Shown here: positions 45,240-59,990 of the stretch, piece after piece
Position numbering within the stretch: position 1 is the first letter of the stretch
Layout of the letters: every line of letters begins with the position of its first letter
NCBI RefSeq assembly: GCF_051014445.1
Contig: NW_027488365.1
Coordinates: 44,402,001 to 44,466,000 of the forward strand
Direction of reading: 5' to 3'
Length of the DNA stretch: 64,000 nt
From: Colletes latitarsis
Lineage: Eukaryota > Arthropoda > Insecta > Hymenoptera > Colletidae
Position numbers and translations under genes: made by a program
Notes under the pieces: generated by a model
The model's input: only the letters and a program-made list of their open reading frames with translations
What the model was told of the DNA's origin: nothing
Database searches by the model: none

Positions 45240-47350
45240 TGTTTGAATCACGTAGTAATGTGGTAACAAACTGAAGCAGTCAATTAAACCTGGTATCGAT
45301 CAATATTTTAGAGGATAACACCGGTTAGGTCTGGGTTAGGTCTGGGTTATGCCCGCATCTGGCTCATGATTTTGCCTTCATCGCATACTTGTTGGCCAGA
45401 TCCTGGGTTTTTTCCGTGTTTGAATCACGTAGTAATGTGGTAACACACCGAAGCAGTCAATTAAACCTGGTTTCGATCAATATTTCAGAGGATAACACCG
45501 GTTAGGTCTGGGTTAGGTCAGGGTTATGCCCGCATCTGGCTTATACTTTCGCCTTTTTCGCAAACTTGTTGGCCAGATCCTGGGTTTTTTTCGTGTTTGA
45601 ATCATGTAGTAATGTGGTAACACACTGAAGCAGTCAATTAAACCTGGTTTCGATCAATATTTTAGAGGATAACACCGGTTAGGTCTGGGTTAGGTCTGGG
45701 TTATGCCCGCATCTGGCTCATGATTTTGCCTTCTTCGCATACTTGTTGGCCAGATCCTGGGCATTTTTCGTGTTTGAATCACGTAGTAATGTGGTAATAC
45801 ACTGAAGCAGTCAATAAAACCTGGTTTCGATCATTATTTCAGAGGATAACACCGGTTAGGTCTGAGTTAGGTCTGGGATATGCGCGCATCTGGCTTATAG
45901 TTTCGCCTTTTTCGGAAACTTGTTGGCTAGATCCTGGGTTTTTTTCGGGTTTGAATAACGCAGTAATGTGGTACCACACTGAAGCAGTCAATTAAACCTG
46001 GTTTCGATCAATATTTTAGAGGATAACGCCGGTTAGGTCTGGGTTAGGTCTGGGGAATGCGCGCATCTGGCTTATACTTTCGCCTTCTTCGCAAACTTGT
46101 TGGCCAGATCCTGGGTTTTTTCCGTGTTTGAATCACGTAGTAATGTGGTAACACACTGAAGCAGTCAATTAAACCTGGTTTCGATCAATATTGCAGAGGA
46201 TAAAACCGGTTAGGTCTGGGTTAGGTCTGGGTTATGCCCGCATCTGGCTTATACTTTCGCCTTTTTCGCAAACTTGTTGGCCAGATCCTGGGTTTTTTTC
46301 GTGTTTGAATCACGTAGTAATGTGGTAACAAACTGAAGCAGTCAATTAAACCTGGTATCGATCAATATTTTAGAGGATAACACCGGTTAGGTCTGGGTTA
46401 GGTCTGGGTTATGCCCGCATCTGGCTCATGATTTTGCCTTCATCGCATACTTGTTGGCCAGATCCTGGGTTTTTTCCGTGTTTGAATCACGTAGTAATGT
46501 GGTAACACACCGAAGCAGTCAATTAAACCTGGTTTCGATCAATATTTCAGAGGATAACACCGGTTAGGTCTGGGTTAGGTCAGGGTTATGCCCGCATCTG
46601 GCTTATACTTTCGCCTTTTTCGCAAACTTGTTGGCCAGATCCTGGGTTTTTTTCGTGTTTGAATCATGTAGTAATGTGGTAACACACTGAAGCAGTCAAT
46701 TAAACCTGGTTTCGATCAATATTTTAGAGGATAACACCGGTTAGGTCTGGGTTAGGTCTGGGTTATGCCCGCATCTGGCTCATGATTTTGCCTTCTTCGC
46801 ATACTTGTTGGCCAGATCCTGGGCATTTTTCGTGTTTGAATCACGTAGTAATGTGGTAATACACTGAAGCAGTCAATAAAACCTGGTTTCGATCATTATT
46901 TCAGAGGATAACACCGGTTAGGTCTGAGTTAGGTCTGGGATATGCGCGCATCTGGCTTATAGTTTCGCCTTTTTCGGAAACTTGTTGGCTAGATCCTGGG
47001 TTTTTTTCGGGTTTGAATAACGCAGTAATGTGGTACCACACTGAAGCAGTCAATTAAACCTGGTTTCGATCAATATTTTAGAGGATAACGCCGGTTAGGT
47101 CTGGGTTAGGTCTGGGGAATGCGCGCATCTGGCTTATACTTTCGCCTTCTTCGCAAACTTGTTGGCCAGATCCTGGGTTTTTTCCGTGTTTGAATCACGT
47201 AGTAATGTGGTAACACACTGAAGCAGTCAATTAAACCTGGTTTCGATCAATATTGCAGAGGATAAAACCGGTTAGGTCTGGGTTAGGTCTGGGTTATGCC
47301 CGCATCTGGCTTATACTTTCGCCTTTTTCGCAAACTTGTTGGCCAGATCC
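45240..47350. repeat. Tandem duplication of a six-monomer block, 1062 bp period
   Basis: Private variants recur exactly 1062 bp apart. CCTGGTATCGAT lies near 45291 and 46353, CTGGGCATTTTTCG near 45761 and 46823, and the TTCGGAAAC, GGGGAATGCG and GATAAAACCGG units follow in the same order in both copies. 1062 is six times 177. I saw no differences between the copies by eye, which indicates a recent event. Confidence 0.88.
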
Positions 47351-49019
47351 TGGGTTTTTTTCGTGTTTGAATCATGTAGTAATGTGGTAACACACTGAAG
47401 CAGTCAATTAAACCTGGTTTCGATCAATATTTTAGAGGATAACACCGGTTAGGTCTGGGTTAGGTCTGGGTTATGCCCGCATCTGGCTCATGATTTTGCC
47501 TTCTTCGCATACTTGTTGGCCAGATCCTGGGCTTTTTTCGTGTTTGAATCACGTAGTAATGTGGTAGTACACTGAAGCAGTCAATAAAACCTGGTTTCGA
47601 TCAATATTTTAGAGGATAACACCGGTTAGGTCTGGGTTAGGTCTGGGTTATGCCCGCATCTGGCTCATGATTTTGCCTTCTTCGCATACTTGTTGGCCAG
47701 ATCCTGGGTTGCTTTCGTATTTGAATCACGTAGTAATGTGGTAATACACTGAAGCAGTCAATTAAACCTGGTTTCGATCAATATTTCAGAGGATAACACC
47801 GGTTAGGTCCGGGTTAGGTCTGGGATTTGCGCGCATCTGGCTTATACTTTCGCCATGTTCGCAAACTTGTTGGCCAGATCCTGGGTATTTTCCGTATTTG
47901 AAACACGTAGTAATGTGGTAACACACTGAAGCAGTCAATTAAACCTGGTTTCGATCAATATTTCAGAGGATAACACCGGTTAGGGCTGGGTTAGGTCTGG
48001 GATATGCGCGCATCTGGCTTATACTTTCGCCTTTTTCGCAAACTTGTTGGCCAGATCCTGGGTTTTTTCCGTGTTTGAATCACGTAGTAATGTTGTACCA
48101 CACTGAGGCAGTCAATTAAACCTGGATTCGGACAGTATTTTAGAGGATAACACCGGTTAGGTCTGGGTTAGGTCTGGGTTATGCCCGCATCTGGCTGATG
48201 ATTCTGCCTTCTTCGCATACTTGTTGGCCAGATCCTGGGGCTTTTTCGTGTTTGAATTACGTAGTAATGTGGTAACACACTGAAGCAGTCAATTAAACCT
48301 GGTTTCGATCAATATTTTAGAGGATAACACCGGTTAGGTCTGGGATTGGTCCGGGATATGCCCGCATCTGGCTCATGATTTTGCCTTCTTCGCATACTTG
48401 TTGGCCAGATCCTGGGTGTTTTTCGTGTTTGAATCACGTAGTAATGTGGTAACACACTGAAGCAGTCAATTAAACCTGGTTTCGATCAATATTTTAGAGG
48501 ATAACACCGGTTAGGTCTGGGTTAGGTCCGGGATATGCCCGCATCTGGCTCATGATTCTGCCTTCTTCGCATACTTGTTGGCCAGATCCTGGGGCTTTTT
48601 CATGTTTGAATCACGTAGTAATGTGGTAACACACTGAAGCAGTCAATTAAACCTGGTTTCGATCAATATTTTAGAGGATAACACCGGTTAGGTCTGGGAT
48701 TGGTCCGGGATATGCCCGCATCTGGCTCATGATTTTGCCTTCTTCGCATACTTGTTGGCCAGATCCTGGGGGTTTTTCGTGTTTGAATCACGTAGTAATG
48801 TGGTAACAAACTGAAGCAGTCAATAAAACCTGGTTTCGATCAATATTTTAGAGGATAACACCGGTTAGGTCTGGGTTAGGTCTGAGATTTGCGCGCATCT
48901 GGCTTATACTTTCGCCTTTCGCAAACTTGTTGGCCAGATCCTGGGTTTTTTCCGTGTTTGAAACACGTAGTAATGTGGTAACACACTGAAGCAGTCAATA
49001 AAACCTGGTTTCGATCAAT

Positions 49020-52000
49020 ATTTTAGAGGATAACACCGGTTAGGTCTGGGTTAGGTCTGGGATTTGCGCGCATCTGGCTTATACTTTCGCCTTTTTCGCA
49101 AACTTGTTGGCCAGATCCCGGATATATTTCCGTGTTTGAAACACGTAGTAATGTGGTAACACACTGAAGCTGTCAATTAAACCTGGGTTCGATCAATATT
49201 TTAGAGGATAACACCGGTTAGGTCTGGGTTAGGTCTGGGATATGCGCGCATCTGGCTTATACTTTCACCTTTTTCGCAAACTTGTTGGCCAGATCCTGGG
49301 TTTTTTCCGTGTTTGATCACGTAGTAATGTGGTAACACACTGAAGCAGTCAATATAACCTGGTTTCGATCAATATTTTAGAGGATAACAGCGGTTAGGTC
49401 TGGGTTAGGTCTGGGTTATGCCCGCATCTGGCTCATGATTCTGCTTTCTTCGCATACTTGTTGGCCATATCCTGGGGCTTTTTCGTGTTTGAATCACGTA
49501 GTAATGTGGTAACACACTGAAGCAGTCAATTAAACCTGGTTTCGATCAATATTTTAGAGGATAACACCGGTTAGGTCTGGGTTAGGTCTGGGATTTGCGC
49601 GCATCTGGCTTATACTTTCGCCTTTTTCGCAAACTTGTTGGCCAGATCCCGGATATATTTCCGTGTTTGAAACACGTAGTAATGTGGTAACACACTGAAG
49701 CAGTCAATTAAACCTGGTTTCGATCAATATTTCAGAGGATAACACCGGTTAGGTCTGGGTTATGTCTGGGATGTGCGCGCATCTGGCTTATACTTTCGCC
49801 TTTTTCGTAAACATGTTGGCTAGATCCTGGGTTTTTTTCGGGTTTGAATAACGCAGTAATGTGGTACCACACTGAAGCAGTCAATTAAACCTGATCTCGA
49901 TCAATATTTTAGAGGATAACGCCGGTTAGGTCTGGGTTAGGTCTGGGTTATGCCCGCATCTGGCTCATGATTTTGCCTTCATCGCATACTTGTTGGCCAG
50001 ATCCTGGGTTTTTTCCGTGTTTGAATCACGTAGTAATGTGGTAACACACTGAAGCAGTCAATTAAACCTGGTTTCGATCAATATTTCAGAGGATAACACC
50101 CGTTAGGTCTGGGTTAGGTCCGGGATATGCCCGCACCTGGCTCATGATTTTGCCTTCTTCGCATACTTGTTGGCCAGATCCTGGGTTTTTTCCGTGTTTG
50201 AATCACGTAGTAATGTGGTAACACACCGAAGCAGTCAATTAAACCTGGTTTCGATCAATATTTCAGAGGATAACACCGGTTAGGTCTGGGTTAGGTCTGG
50301 GTTATGCCCGCATCTGGCTTATACTTTCGCCTTTTTCGCAAACTTGTTGGCCAGATCCTGGGTTTTTTTCGTGTTTGAATCATGTAGTAATGTGGTAACA
50401 CACTGAAGCAGTCAATTAAACCTGGTTTCGATCAATATTTTAGAGGATAACACCGGTTAGGTCTGGGTTAGGTCTGGGTTATGCCCGCATCTGGCTTATA
50501 CATTCGCCTTTTTCGCAAACTTGTTGGCTAGATCCTGGGTTTTTTTCGGGTTTGAATCACGTGGTAATGTGGTACGACACAGAAACAAGCCATTAAACCT
50601 GGATTCGGACAGTATTTTAGAGGATAACACCGGTTAGGTCTGGGTTAGGTCTGGTATATGCGCGCATCTGGCTCATGATTTTGCCCTCTTCGCATACTTG
50701 TTGACCAGATCCTGGTTTTTTTTCGTGTTTGATTCACGTAGTAATGTTGTACCACACTGAGGCAGTCAATTAAACCTGGATTCGGACAGTATTTTAGAGG
50801 ATAACACCGGTTAGGTCTGGGTTAGGTCTGGGTTATGCCCGCATCTGGCTCATGATTTTGCCTTCTTCGCATACTTGTTGGCCAGATCCTCGGTTTTTTT
50901 CGTGTTTGAATCACGCAGTAATGTGGTAACACACTGAAGCAGTCAATTAAACCTGGTTTCGATCAATATTTTAGTGGATAACACCGGTTAGGTCTGGGTT
51001 AGGTCTGGTATATGCGCGCATCTGGCTTATACTTTCGCCTTTTTCGCAAACTTGTTGGCCAGATCATGGGTTTTTTCCGTGTTTGAATCACGTAGTAATG
51101 TTGTACCACACTGAGGCAGTCAATTAAACCTGGTTTCGATCAATATTTTAGAGGATAACACCGGTTAGGTCTGGGTTAGGTCCGGGATATGCCCGCATCT
51201 GGCTCATGATTTTGCCTTCTTCGCATACTTGTTGGCCAGATCCTGGGTGTTTTTCGTGTTTGAATCACGTATTATTGTGGTAACACACTGAAGCAGTCAA
51301 TTAAACCTGGTTTCGATCAATATTTTAGAGGATAACACCGGTTAGGTCTGGGTTAGGTCCGGGATATGCCCGCATCTGGCTCATGATTTTGCCTTCTTCG
51401 CATACTTGTTGGCCAGATCCTGGGTTTTTATCGTGTTTGAATCACGTAGTAATGTGGTAACACACTGAAGCAGTCAATTAAACCTGGTTTCGATCAATAT
51501 TTTAGAGGATAACACCGGTTAGGTCTGGGTTAGGTCTGGGTTATGCCCGCATCTGGCTCATGATTTTGCCTTCTTCGCATACTTGTTGGCCAGATCCTGG
51601 GTGTTTTTCGTGTTTGAATCACGTATTATTGTGGTAACACACTGAAGCAGTCAATTAAACCTGGTTTCGATCAATATTTTAGAGGATAACACCGGTTAGG
51701 TCTGGGTTAGGTCCGGGATATGCCCGCATCTGGCTCATGATTTTGCCTTCTTCGCATACTTGTTGGCCAGATCCTGGGTGTTTTTCGTGTTTGAATCACG
51801 TATTATTGTGGTAACACACTGAAGCAGTCAATTGAACCTGGTTTCGATCAATATTTTACAGGATAACACCGGTTAGGACTGGGTTAGGTCTGGGTTATGC
51901 CCGCATCTGGCTCATGATTTTGCCTTCTTCGCATACTTGTTGGCCAGATCCTGGGTTTTTATCGTGTTTGAATCACGTAGTAATGTGGTAACACACTGAA

Positions 52001-55000
52001 GCAGTCAATTAAACCTGGTTTCGATCAATATTTTAGAGGATAACACCGGTTAGGTCTGGGTTAGGTCTGGGTTATGCCCGCATCTGGCTCATGATTTTGC
52101 CTTCTTCGCATACTTGTTGGCCAGATCCTGGGTTTTTTTTGTGTTTGAATCACGTAGTAATGTGGTAACACACTGAAGCAGTCAATTAAACCTGGTTTCG
52201 ATCAATATTTTAGAGGATAACACCGGTTAGGTCTGGGTTAGGTCTGGGTTCTGCCCGCATCTGGCTTATACTTTCGCCTTTTTTGCAAACTTGTTGGCTA
52301 GATCCTGGGTTTTTTTCGGGTTTGAATCACGTGGTAATGTGGTACGACACAGAAACAAGCCATTAAACCTGGATTCGGACAGTATTTTAGAGGATAACAC
52401 CGGTTAGGTCTGGGTTAGGTCTAGGAAATGCGCGCATCTGGCTTATACTTTCGCCTTCTTCGCATACTTGTTGGCCAGATCCTGGGTTTTTTTCGTGTTT
52501 GAATCACGTAGGAATGTGGTAACACACTGAAGCAGTCAATTAAACCTGGTTTCGATCAATATTTTAGAGGATAACACCGGTTAGGTCTGGGTTAGGTCCG
52601 GGATATGCCCGCATCTGGCTCATGATTTTGCCTTCTTCGCATACTTGTTGGCCAGATCCTGGGTGTTTTTCGTGTTTGAATCACGTATTATTGTGGTAAC
52701 ACACTGAAGCAGTCAATTAAACCTGGTTTCGATCAATATTTTAGAGGATAACACCGGTTAGGTCTGGGATTGGTCCGGGATATGCCCGCATCTGGCTCAT
52801 GATTTTGCCTTCTTCGCATACTTGTTGGCCAGATCCTGGGGTTTTTTCGTGTTTGAATCACGTAGTAATGTGGTAACAAACTGAAGCAGTCAATAAAACC
52901 TGGTTTCGATCAATATTTTAGAGGATAACACCGGTTAGGTCTGGGTTAGGTCTGGGAAATGCGCGCATCTGGCTTATACTTTCGCCTTCTTCGCATACTT
53001 GTTGGCCAGATCCTGGGATTTTTTCGTGTTTGAATCACGTAGGAATGTGGTAACACACTGAAGCAGTCAATTAAACCTGGTTTCGATCAATATTTTAGAG
53101 GATAACACCGGTTAGGTCTGGGTTAGGTCTGGGATATGCGCGCATCTGGCTTATACTTTCACCTTTTTCGCAAACTTGTTGGCCAGATCCTGGGTTTTTT
53201 CCGTGTTTGATCACGTAGTAATGTGGTAACACACTGAAGCAGTCAATAAAACCTGGTTTCGATCAATATTTTAGAGGATAACACCGGTTAGGTCTGGGTT
53301 AGGTCTGGGTTATGCCCGCATCTGGCTCATGATTTTGCCTTCTTTGCATACTTTTTGGCCAGATCCTGGGCTTTTTTCGTGTTTGAATCACGTAGTAATG
53401 TGGTAATACACTGAAGCAGTCAATAAAACCTGGTTTCGATCAATATTTTAGAGGATAACACCGGTTAGGGCTGGGTTAGGTCTAAGATTTGCGCGCATCT
53501 GGCTTATACTTTCGCCTTTTTCGCAAACTTGTTGGCCAGATCCTGGGTTTTTTCCGTGTTTGAATCACGTAGTAATGTGGTAATACACTGAAGCAGTCAA
53601 TAAAACCTGGTTTCGATCAATATTTTAGAGGATAACACCGGTTAGGTCTGGGTTAGGTCTAGGATTTGCGCGCATCTGGCTTATACTTTCGCCTTTCTCA
53701 CAAACTTGTTGGCCAGATCCCGGATATATTTCCGTGTTTGAAACACGTAGTAATGTGGTAACACACTGAAGCAGTCAATTAAACCTGGTTTCGATCAATA
53801 TTTCAGAGGATAACACCGGTTAGGTCTGGGTTAGGTCTGGGATATGCGCGCATCTGGCTTATACTTTCGCCTTTTTCGTAAACTTGTTTGCTAGATCCTG
53901 GGTTTTTTTCGGGTTTGAATAACGCAGTAATGTGGTACCACACTGAAGCAGTCAATTAAACCTGATTTCGATCAATATTTTAGAGGATAACGCCGGTTAG
54001 GTCTGGGTTAGGTCTGGGTTATGCCCGCATCTGGCTGATGATTTTGCCTTCTTCGCATACTTATTGGCCAGATCCTGGGTTTTTTTCGTGTTTGAATCAC
54101 GTAGTAATGTGGTAACAAACTGAAGCAGTCAATAAAACCTGGTTTCGATCAATATTTTAGAGGATAACACCGGTTAGGTCTGGGTTAGGTCTGGGTTATG
54201 CCCGCATCTGGGTCATGATTTTGCCTTCATCGCATACTTGTTGGCCAGATCCCGGGTTTTTTCCGTGTTTGAATCACGTAGTAATGTGGTAACACACTGA
54301 AGCAGTCAATTAAACCTGGTTTCGATCAATATTTCAGAGGATAACACCCGTTAGGTCTGGGTTAGGTCTGGGATTTGCGCGCATCTGGCTTATACTTTCG
54401 CCTTTCGCAAACTTGTTGGCCAGATCCTGGGTTTTTTTTGTGTTTGAATCACGTAGGCATGTGGTAACACACTGAAGCAGTCAATTAAACCTGGTTTCGA
54501 TCAATATTTTAGAGGATAACACCGGTTAGGTCTGGGTTAGGTCTGGGATTTGCGCGCATCTGGCTTATACTTTCGCCTTTTTCGCAAACTTGTTGGCCAG
54601 ATCCCGGATATATTTCCGTGTTTGAAACACGTAGTAATGTGGTAACACACTGAAGCTGTCAATTAAACCTGGGTTCGATCAATATTTTAGAGGATAACAC
54701 CGGTTAGGTCTGGGTTAGGTCTGGGATATGCGCGCATCTGGCTTATACTTTCACCTTTTTCGCAAACTTGTTGGCCAGATCCTGGGTTTTTTCCGTGTTT
54801 GATCACGTAGTAATGTGGTAACACACTGAAGCAGTCAATATAACCTGGTTTCGATCAATATTTTAGAGGATAACAGCGGTTAGGTCTGGGTTAGGTCTGG
54901 GTTATGCCCGCATCTGGCTCATGATTCTGCTTTCTTCGCATACTTGTTGGCCATATCCTGGGGCTTTTTCGTGTTTGAATCACGTAGTAATGTGGTAACA

Positions 55001-58000
55001 CACTGAAGCAGTCAATTAAACCTGGTTTCGATCAATATTTTAGAGGATAACACCGGTTAGGTCTGGGTTAGGTCTGGGATTTGCGCGCATCTGGCTTATA
55101 CTTTCGCCTTTTTCGCAAACTTGTTGGCCAGATCCCGGATATATTTCCGTGTTTGAAACACGTAGTAATGTGGTAACACACTGAAGCAGTCAATTAAACC
55201 TGGTTTCGATCAATATTTCAGAGGATAACACCGGTTAGGTCTGGGTTATGTCTGGGATGTGCGCGCATCTGGCTTATACTTTCGCCTTTTTCGTAAACAT
55301 GTTGGCTAGATCCTGGGTTTTTTTCGGGTTTGAATAACGCAGTAATGTGGTACCACACTGAAGCAGTCAATTAAACCTGATCTCGATCAATATTTTAGAG
55401 GATAACGCCGGTTAGGTCTGGGTTAGGTCTGGGTTATGCCCGCATCTGGCTCATGATTTTGCCTTCATCGCATACTTGTTGGCCAGATCCTGGGTTTTTT
55501 CCGTGTTTGAATCACGTAGTAATGTGGTAACACACTGAAGCAGTCAATTAAACCTGGTTTCGATCAATATTTCAGAGGATAACACCCGTTAGGTCTGGGT
55601 TAGGTCCGGGATATGCCCGCACCTGGCTCATGATTTTGCCTTCTTCGCATACTTGTTGGCCAGATCCTGGGTTTTTTCCGTGTTTGAATCACGTAGTAAT
55701 GTGGTAACACACCGAAGCAGTCAATTAAACCTGGTTTCGATCAATATTTCAGAGGATAACACCGGTTAGGTCTGGGTTAGGTCTGGGTTATGCCCGCATC
55801 TGGCTTATACTTTCGCCTTTTTCGCAAACTTGTTGGCCAGATCCTGGGTTTTTTTCGTGTTTGAATCATGTAGTAATGTGGTAACACACTGAAGCAGTCA
55901 ATTAAACCTGGTTTCGATCAATATTTTAGAGGATAACACCGGTTAGGTCTGGGTTAGGTCTGGGTTATGCCCGCATCTGGCTTATACATTCGCCTTTTTC
56001 GCAAACTTGTTGGCTAGATCCTGGGTTTTTTTCGGGTTTGAATCACGTGGTAATGTGGTACGACACAGAAACAAGCCATTAAACCTGGATTCGGACAGTA
56101 TTTTAGAGGATAACACCGGTTAGGTCTGGGTTAGGTCTGGTATATGCGCGCATCTGGCTCATGATTTTGCCCTCTTCGCATACTTGTTGACCAGATCCTG
56201 GTTTTTTTTCGTGTTTGATTCACGTAGTAATGTTGTACCACACTGAGGCAGTCAATTAAACCTGGATTCGGACAGTATTTTAGAGGATAACACCGGTTAG
56301 GTCTGGGTTAGGTCTGGGTTATGCCCGCATCTGGCTCATGATTTTGCCTTCTTCGCATACTTGTTGGCCAGATCCTCGGTTTTTTTCGTGTTTGAATCAC
56401 GCAGTAATGTGGTAACACACTGAAGCAGTCAATTAAACCTGGTTTCGATCAATATTTTAGTGGATAACACCGGTTAGGTCTGGGTTAGGTCTGGTATATG
56501 CGCGCATCTGGCTTATACTTTCGCCTTTTTCGCAAACTTGTTGGCCAGATCATGGGTTTTTTCCGTGTTTGAATCACGTAGTAATGTTGTACCACACTGA
56601 GGCAGTCAATTAAACCTGGTTTCGATCAATATTTTAGAGGATAACACCGGTTAGGTCTGGGTTAGGTCCGGGATATGCCCGCATCTGGCTCATGATTTTG
56701 CCTTCTTCGCATACTTGTTGGCCAGATCCTGGGTGTTTTTCGTGTTTGAATCACGTATTATTGTGGTAACACACTGAAGCAGTCAATTAAACCTGGTTTC
56801 GATCAATATTTTAGAGGATAACACCGGTTAGGTCTGGGTTAGGTCCGGGATATGCCCGCATCTGGCTCATGATTTTGCCTTCTTCGCATACTTGTTGGCC
56901 AGATCCTGGGTTTTTATCGTGTTTGAATCACGTAGTAATGTGGTAACACACTGAAGCAGTCAATTAAACCTGGTTTCGATCAATATTTTAGAGGATAACA
57001 CCGGTTAGGTCTGGGTTAGGTCTGGGTTATGCCCGCATCTGGCTCATGATTTTGCCTTCTTCGCATACTTGTTGGCCAGATCCTGGGTGTTTTTCGTGTT
57101 TGAATCACGTATTATTGTGGTAACACACTGAAGCAGTCAATTAAACCTGGTTTCGATCAATATTTTAGAGGATAACACCGGTTAGGTCTGGGTTAGGTCC
57201 GGGATATGCCCGCATCTGGCTCATGATTTTGCCTTCTTCGCATACTTGTTGGCCAGATCCTGGGTGTTTTTCGTGTTTGAATCACGTATTATTGTGGTAA
57301 CACACTGAAGCAGTCAATTGAACCTGGTTTCGATCAATATTTTACAGGATAACACCGGTTAGGACTGGGTTAGGTCTGGGTTATGCCCGCATCTGGCTCA
57401 TGATTTTGCCTTCTTCGCATACTTGTTGGCCAGATCCTGGGTTTTTATCGTGTTTGAATCACGTAGTAATGTGGTAACACACTGAAGCAGTCAATTAAAC
57501 CTGGTTTCGATCAATATTTTAGAGGATAACACCGGTTAGGTCTGGGTTAGGTCTGGGTTATGCCCGCATCTGGCTCATGATTTTGCCTTCTTCGCATACT
57601 TGTTGGCCAGATCCTGGGTTTTTTTTGTGTTTGAATCACGTAGTAATGTGGTAACACACTGAAGCAGTCAATTAAACCTGGTTTCGATCAATATTTTAGA
57701 GGATAACACCGGTTAGGTCTGGGTTAGGTCTGGGTTCTGCCCGCATCTGGCTTATACTTTCGCCTTTTTTGCAAACTTGTTGGCTAGATCCTGGGTTTTT
57801 TTCGGGTTTGAATCACGTGGTAATGTGGTACGACACAGAAACAAGCCATTAAACCTGGATTCGGACAGTATTTTAGAGGATAACACCGGTTAGGTCTGGG
57901 TTAGGTCTGGGAAATGCGCGCATCTGGCTTATACTTTCGCCTTCTTCGCATACTTGTTGGCCAGATCCTGGGTTTTTTTCGTGTTTGAATCACGTAGGAA

Positions 58001-59990
58001 TGTGGTAACACACTGAAGCAGTCAATTAAACCTGGTTTCGATCAATATTTTAGAGGATAACACCGGTTAGGTCTGGGTTAGGTCCGGGATATGCCCGCAT
58101 CTGGCTCATGATTTTGCCTTCTTCGCATACTTGTTGGCCAGATCCTGGGTGTTTTTCGTGTTTGAATCACGTATTATTGTGGTAACACACTGAAGCAGTC
58201 AATTAAACCTGGTTTCGATCAATATTTTAGAGGATAACACCGGTTAGGTCTGGGATTGGTCCGGGATATGCCCGCATCTGGCTCATGATTTTGCCTTCTT
58301 CGCATACTTGTTGGCCAGATCCTGGGGTTTTTTCGTGTTTGAATCACGTAGTAATGTGGTAACAAACTGAAGCAGTCAATAAAACCTGGTTTCGATCAAT
58401 ATTTTAGAGGATAACACCGGTTAGGTCTGGGTTAGGTCTGGGAAATGCGCGCATCTGGCTTATACTTTCGCCTTCTTCGCATACTTGTTGGCCAGATCCT
58501 GGGATTTTTTCGTGTTTGAATCACGTAGGAATGTGGTAACACACTGAAGCAGTCAATTAAACCTGGTTTCGATCAATATTTTAGAGGATAACACCGGTTA
58601 GGTCTGGGTTAGGTCTGGGATATGCGCGCATCTGGCTTATACTTTCACCTTTTTCGCAAACTTGTTGGCCAGATCCTGGGTTTTTTCCGTGTTTGATCAC
58701 GTAGTAATGTGGTAACACACTGAAGCAGTCAATAAAACCTGGTTTCGATCAATATTTTAGAGGATAACACCGGTTAGGTCTGGGTTAGGTCTGGGTTATG
58801 CCCGCATCTGGCTCATGATTTTGCCTTCTTTGCATACTTTTTGGCCAGATCCTGGGCTTTTTTCGTGTTTGAATCACGTAGTAATGTGGTAATACACTGA
58901 AGCAGTCAATAAAACCTGGTTTCGATCAATATTTTAGAGGATAACACCGGTTAGGGCTGGGTTAGGTCTAAGATTTGCGCGCATCTGGCTTATACTTTCG
59001 CCTTTTTCGCAAACTTGTTGGCCAGATCCTGGGTTTTTTCCGTGTTTGAATCACGTAGTAATGTGGTAATACACTGAAGCAGTCAATAAAACCTGGTTTC
59101 GATCAATATTTTAGAGGATAACACCGGTTAGGTCTGGGTTAGGTCTAGGATTTGCGCGCATCTGGCTTATACTTTCGCCTTTCTCACAAACTTGTTGGCC
59201 AGATCCCGGATATATTTCCGTGTTTGAAACACGTAGTAATGTGGTAACACACTGAAGCAGTCAATTAAACCTGGTTTCGATCAATATTTCAGAGGATAAC
59301 ACCGGTTAGGTCTGGGTTAGGTCTGGGATATGCGCGCATCTGGCTTATACTTTCGCCTTTTTCGTAAACTTGTTTGCTAGATCCTGGGTTTTTTTCGGGT
59401 TTGAATAACGCAGTAATGTGGTACCACACTGAAGCAGTCAATTAAACCTGATTTCGATCAATATTTTAGAGGATAACGCCGGTTAGGTCTGGGTTAGGTC
59501 TGGGTTATGCCCGCATCTGGCTGATGATTTTGCCTTCTTCGCATACTTATTGGCCAGATCCTGGGTTTTTTTCGTGTTTGAATCACGTAGTAATGTGGTA
59601 ACAAACTGAAGCAGTCAATAAAACCTGGTTTCGATCAATATTTTAGAGGATAACACCGGTTAGGTCTGGGTTAGGTCTGGGTTATGCCCGCATCTGGGTC
59701 ATGATTTTGCCTTCATCGCATACTTGTTGGCCAGATCCCGGGTTTTTTCCGTGTTTGAATCACGTAGTAATGTGGTAACACACTGAAGCAGTCAATTAAA
59801 CCTGGTTTCGATCAATATTTCAGAGGATAACACCCGTTAGGTCTGGGTTAGGTCTGGGATTTGCGCGCATCTGGCTTATACTTTCGCCTTTCGCAAACTT
59901 GTTGGCCAGATCCTGGGTTTTTTTTGTGTTTGAATCACGTAGGCATGTGGTAACACACTGAAGCAGTCAATTAAACCTGGTTTCGATCAA
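49020..59990. repeat. Tandem duplication of a 31-monomer block, 5486 bp period
   Basis: Rare variants such as CCTGGGTTCGATC (49181 and 54667) and CACGTAGGCATGTGG (54455 and 59941 for AGGCAT) recur 5486 bp apart, in the same order through the block. 5486 is 31 times about 177. The first copy is about 49.02-54.50 kb and the second about 54.50-59.99 kb. A partial third copy starts near 60.0 kb: the GCCCTCTTCGCATAC unit at about 60240 sits 4069 bp (23 monomers) after its match at about 56171. Differences by eye are very few. One is TCTAGGAAATG near 52420 against TCTGGGAAATG near 57910. Confidence 0.9.
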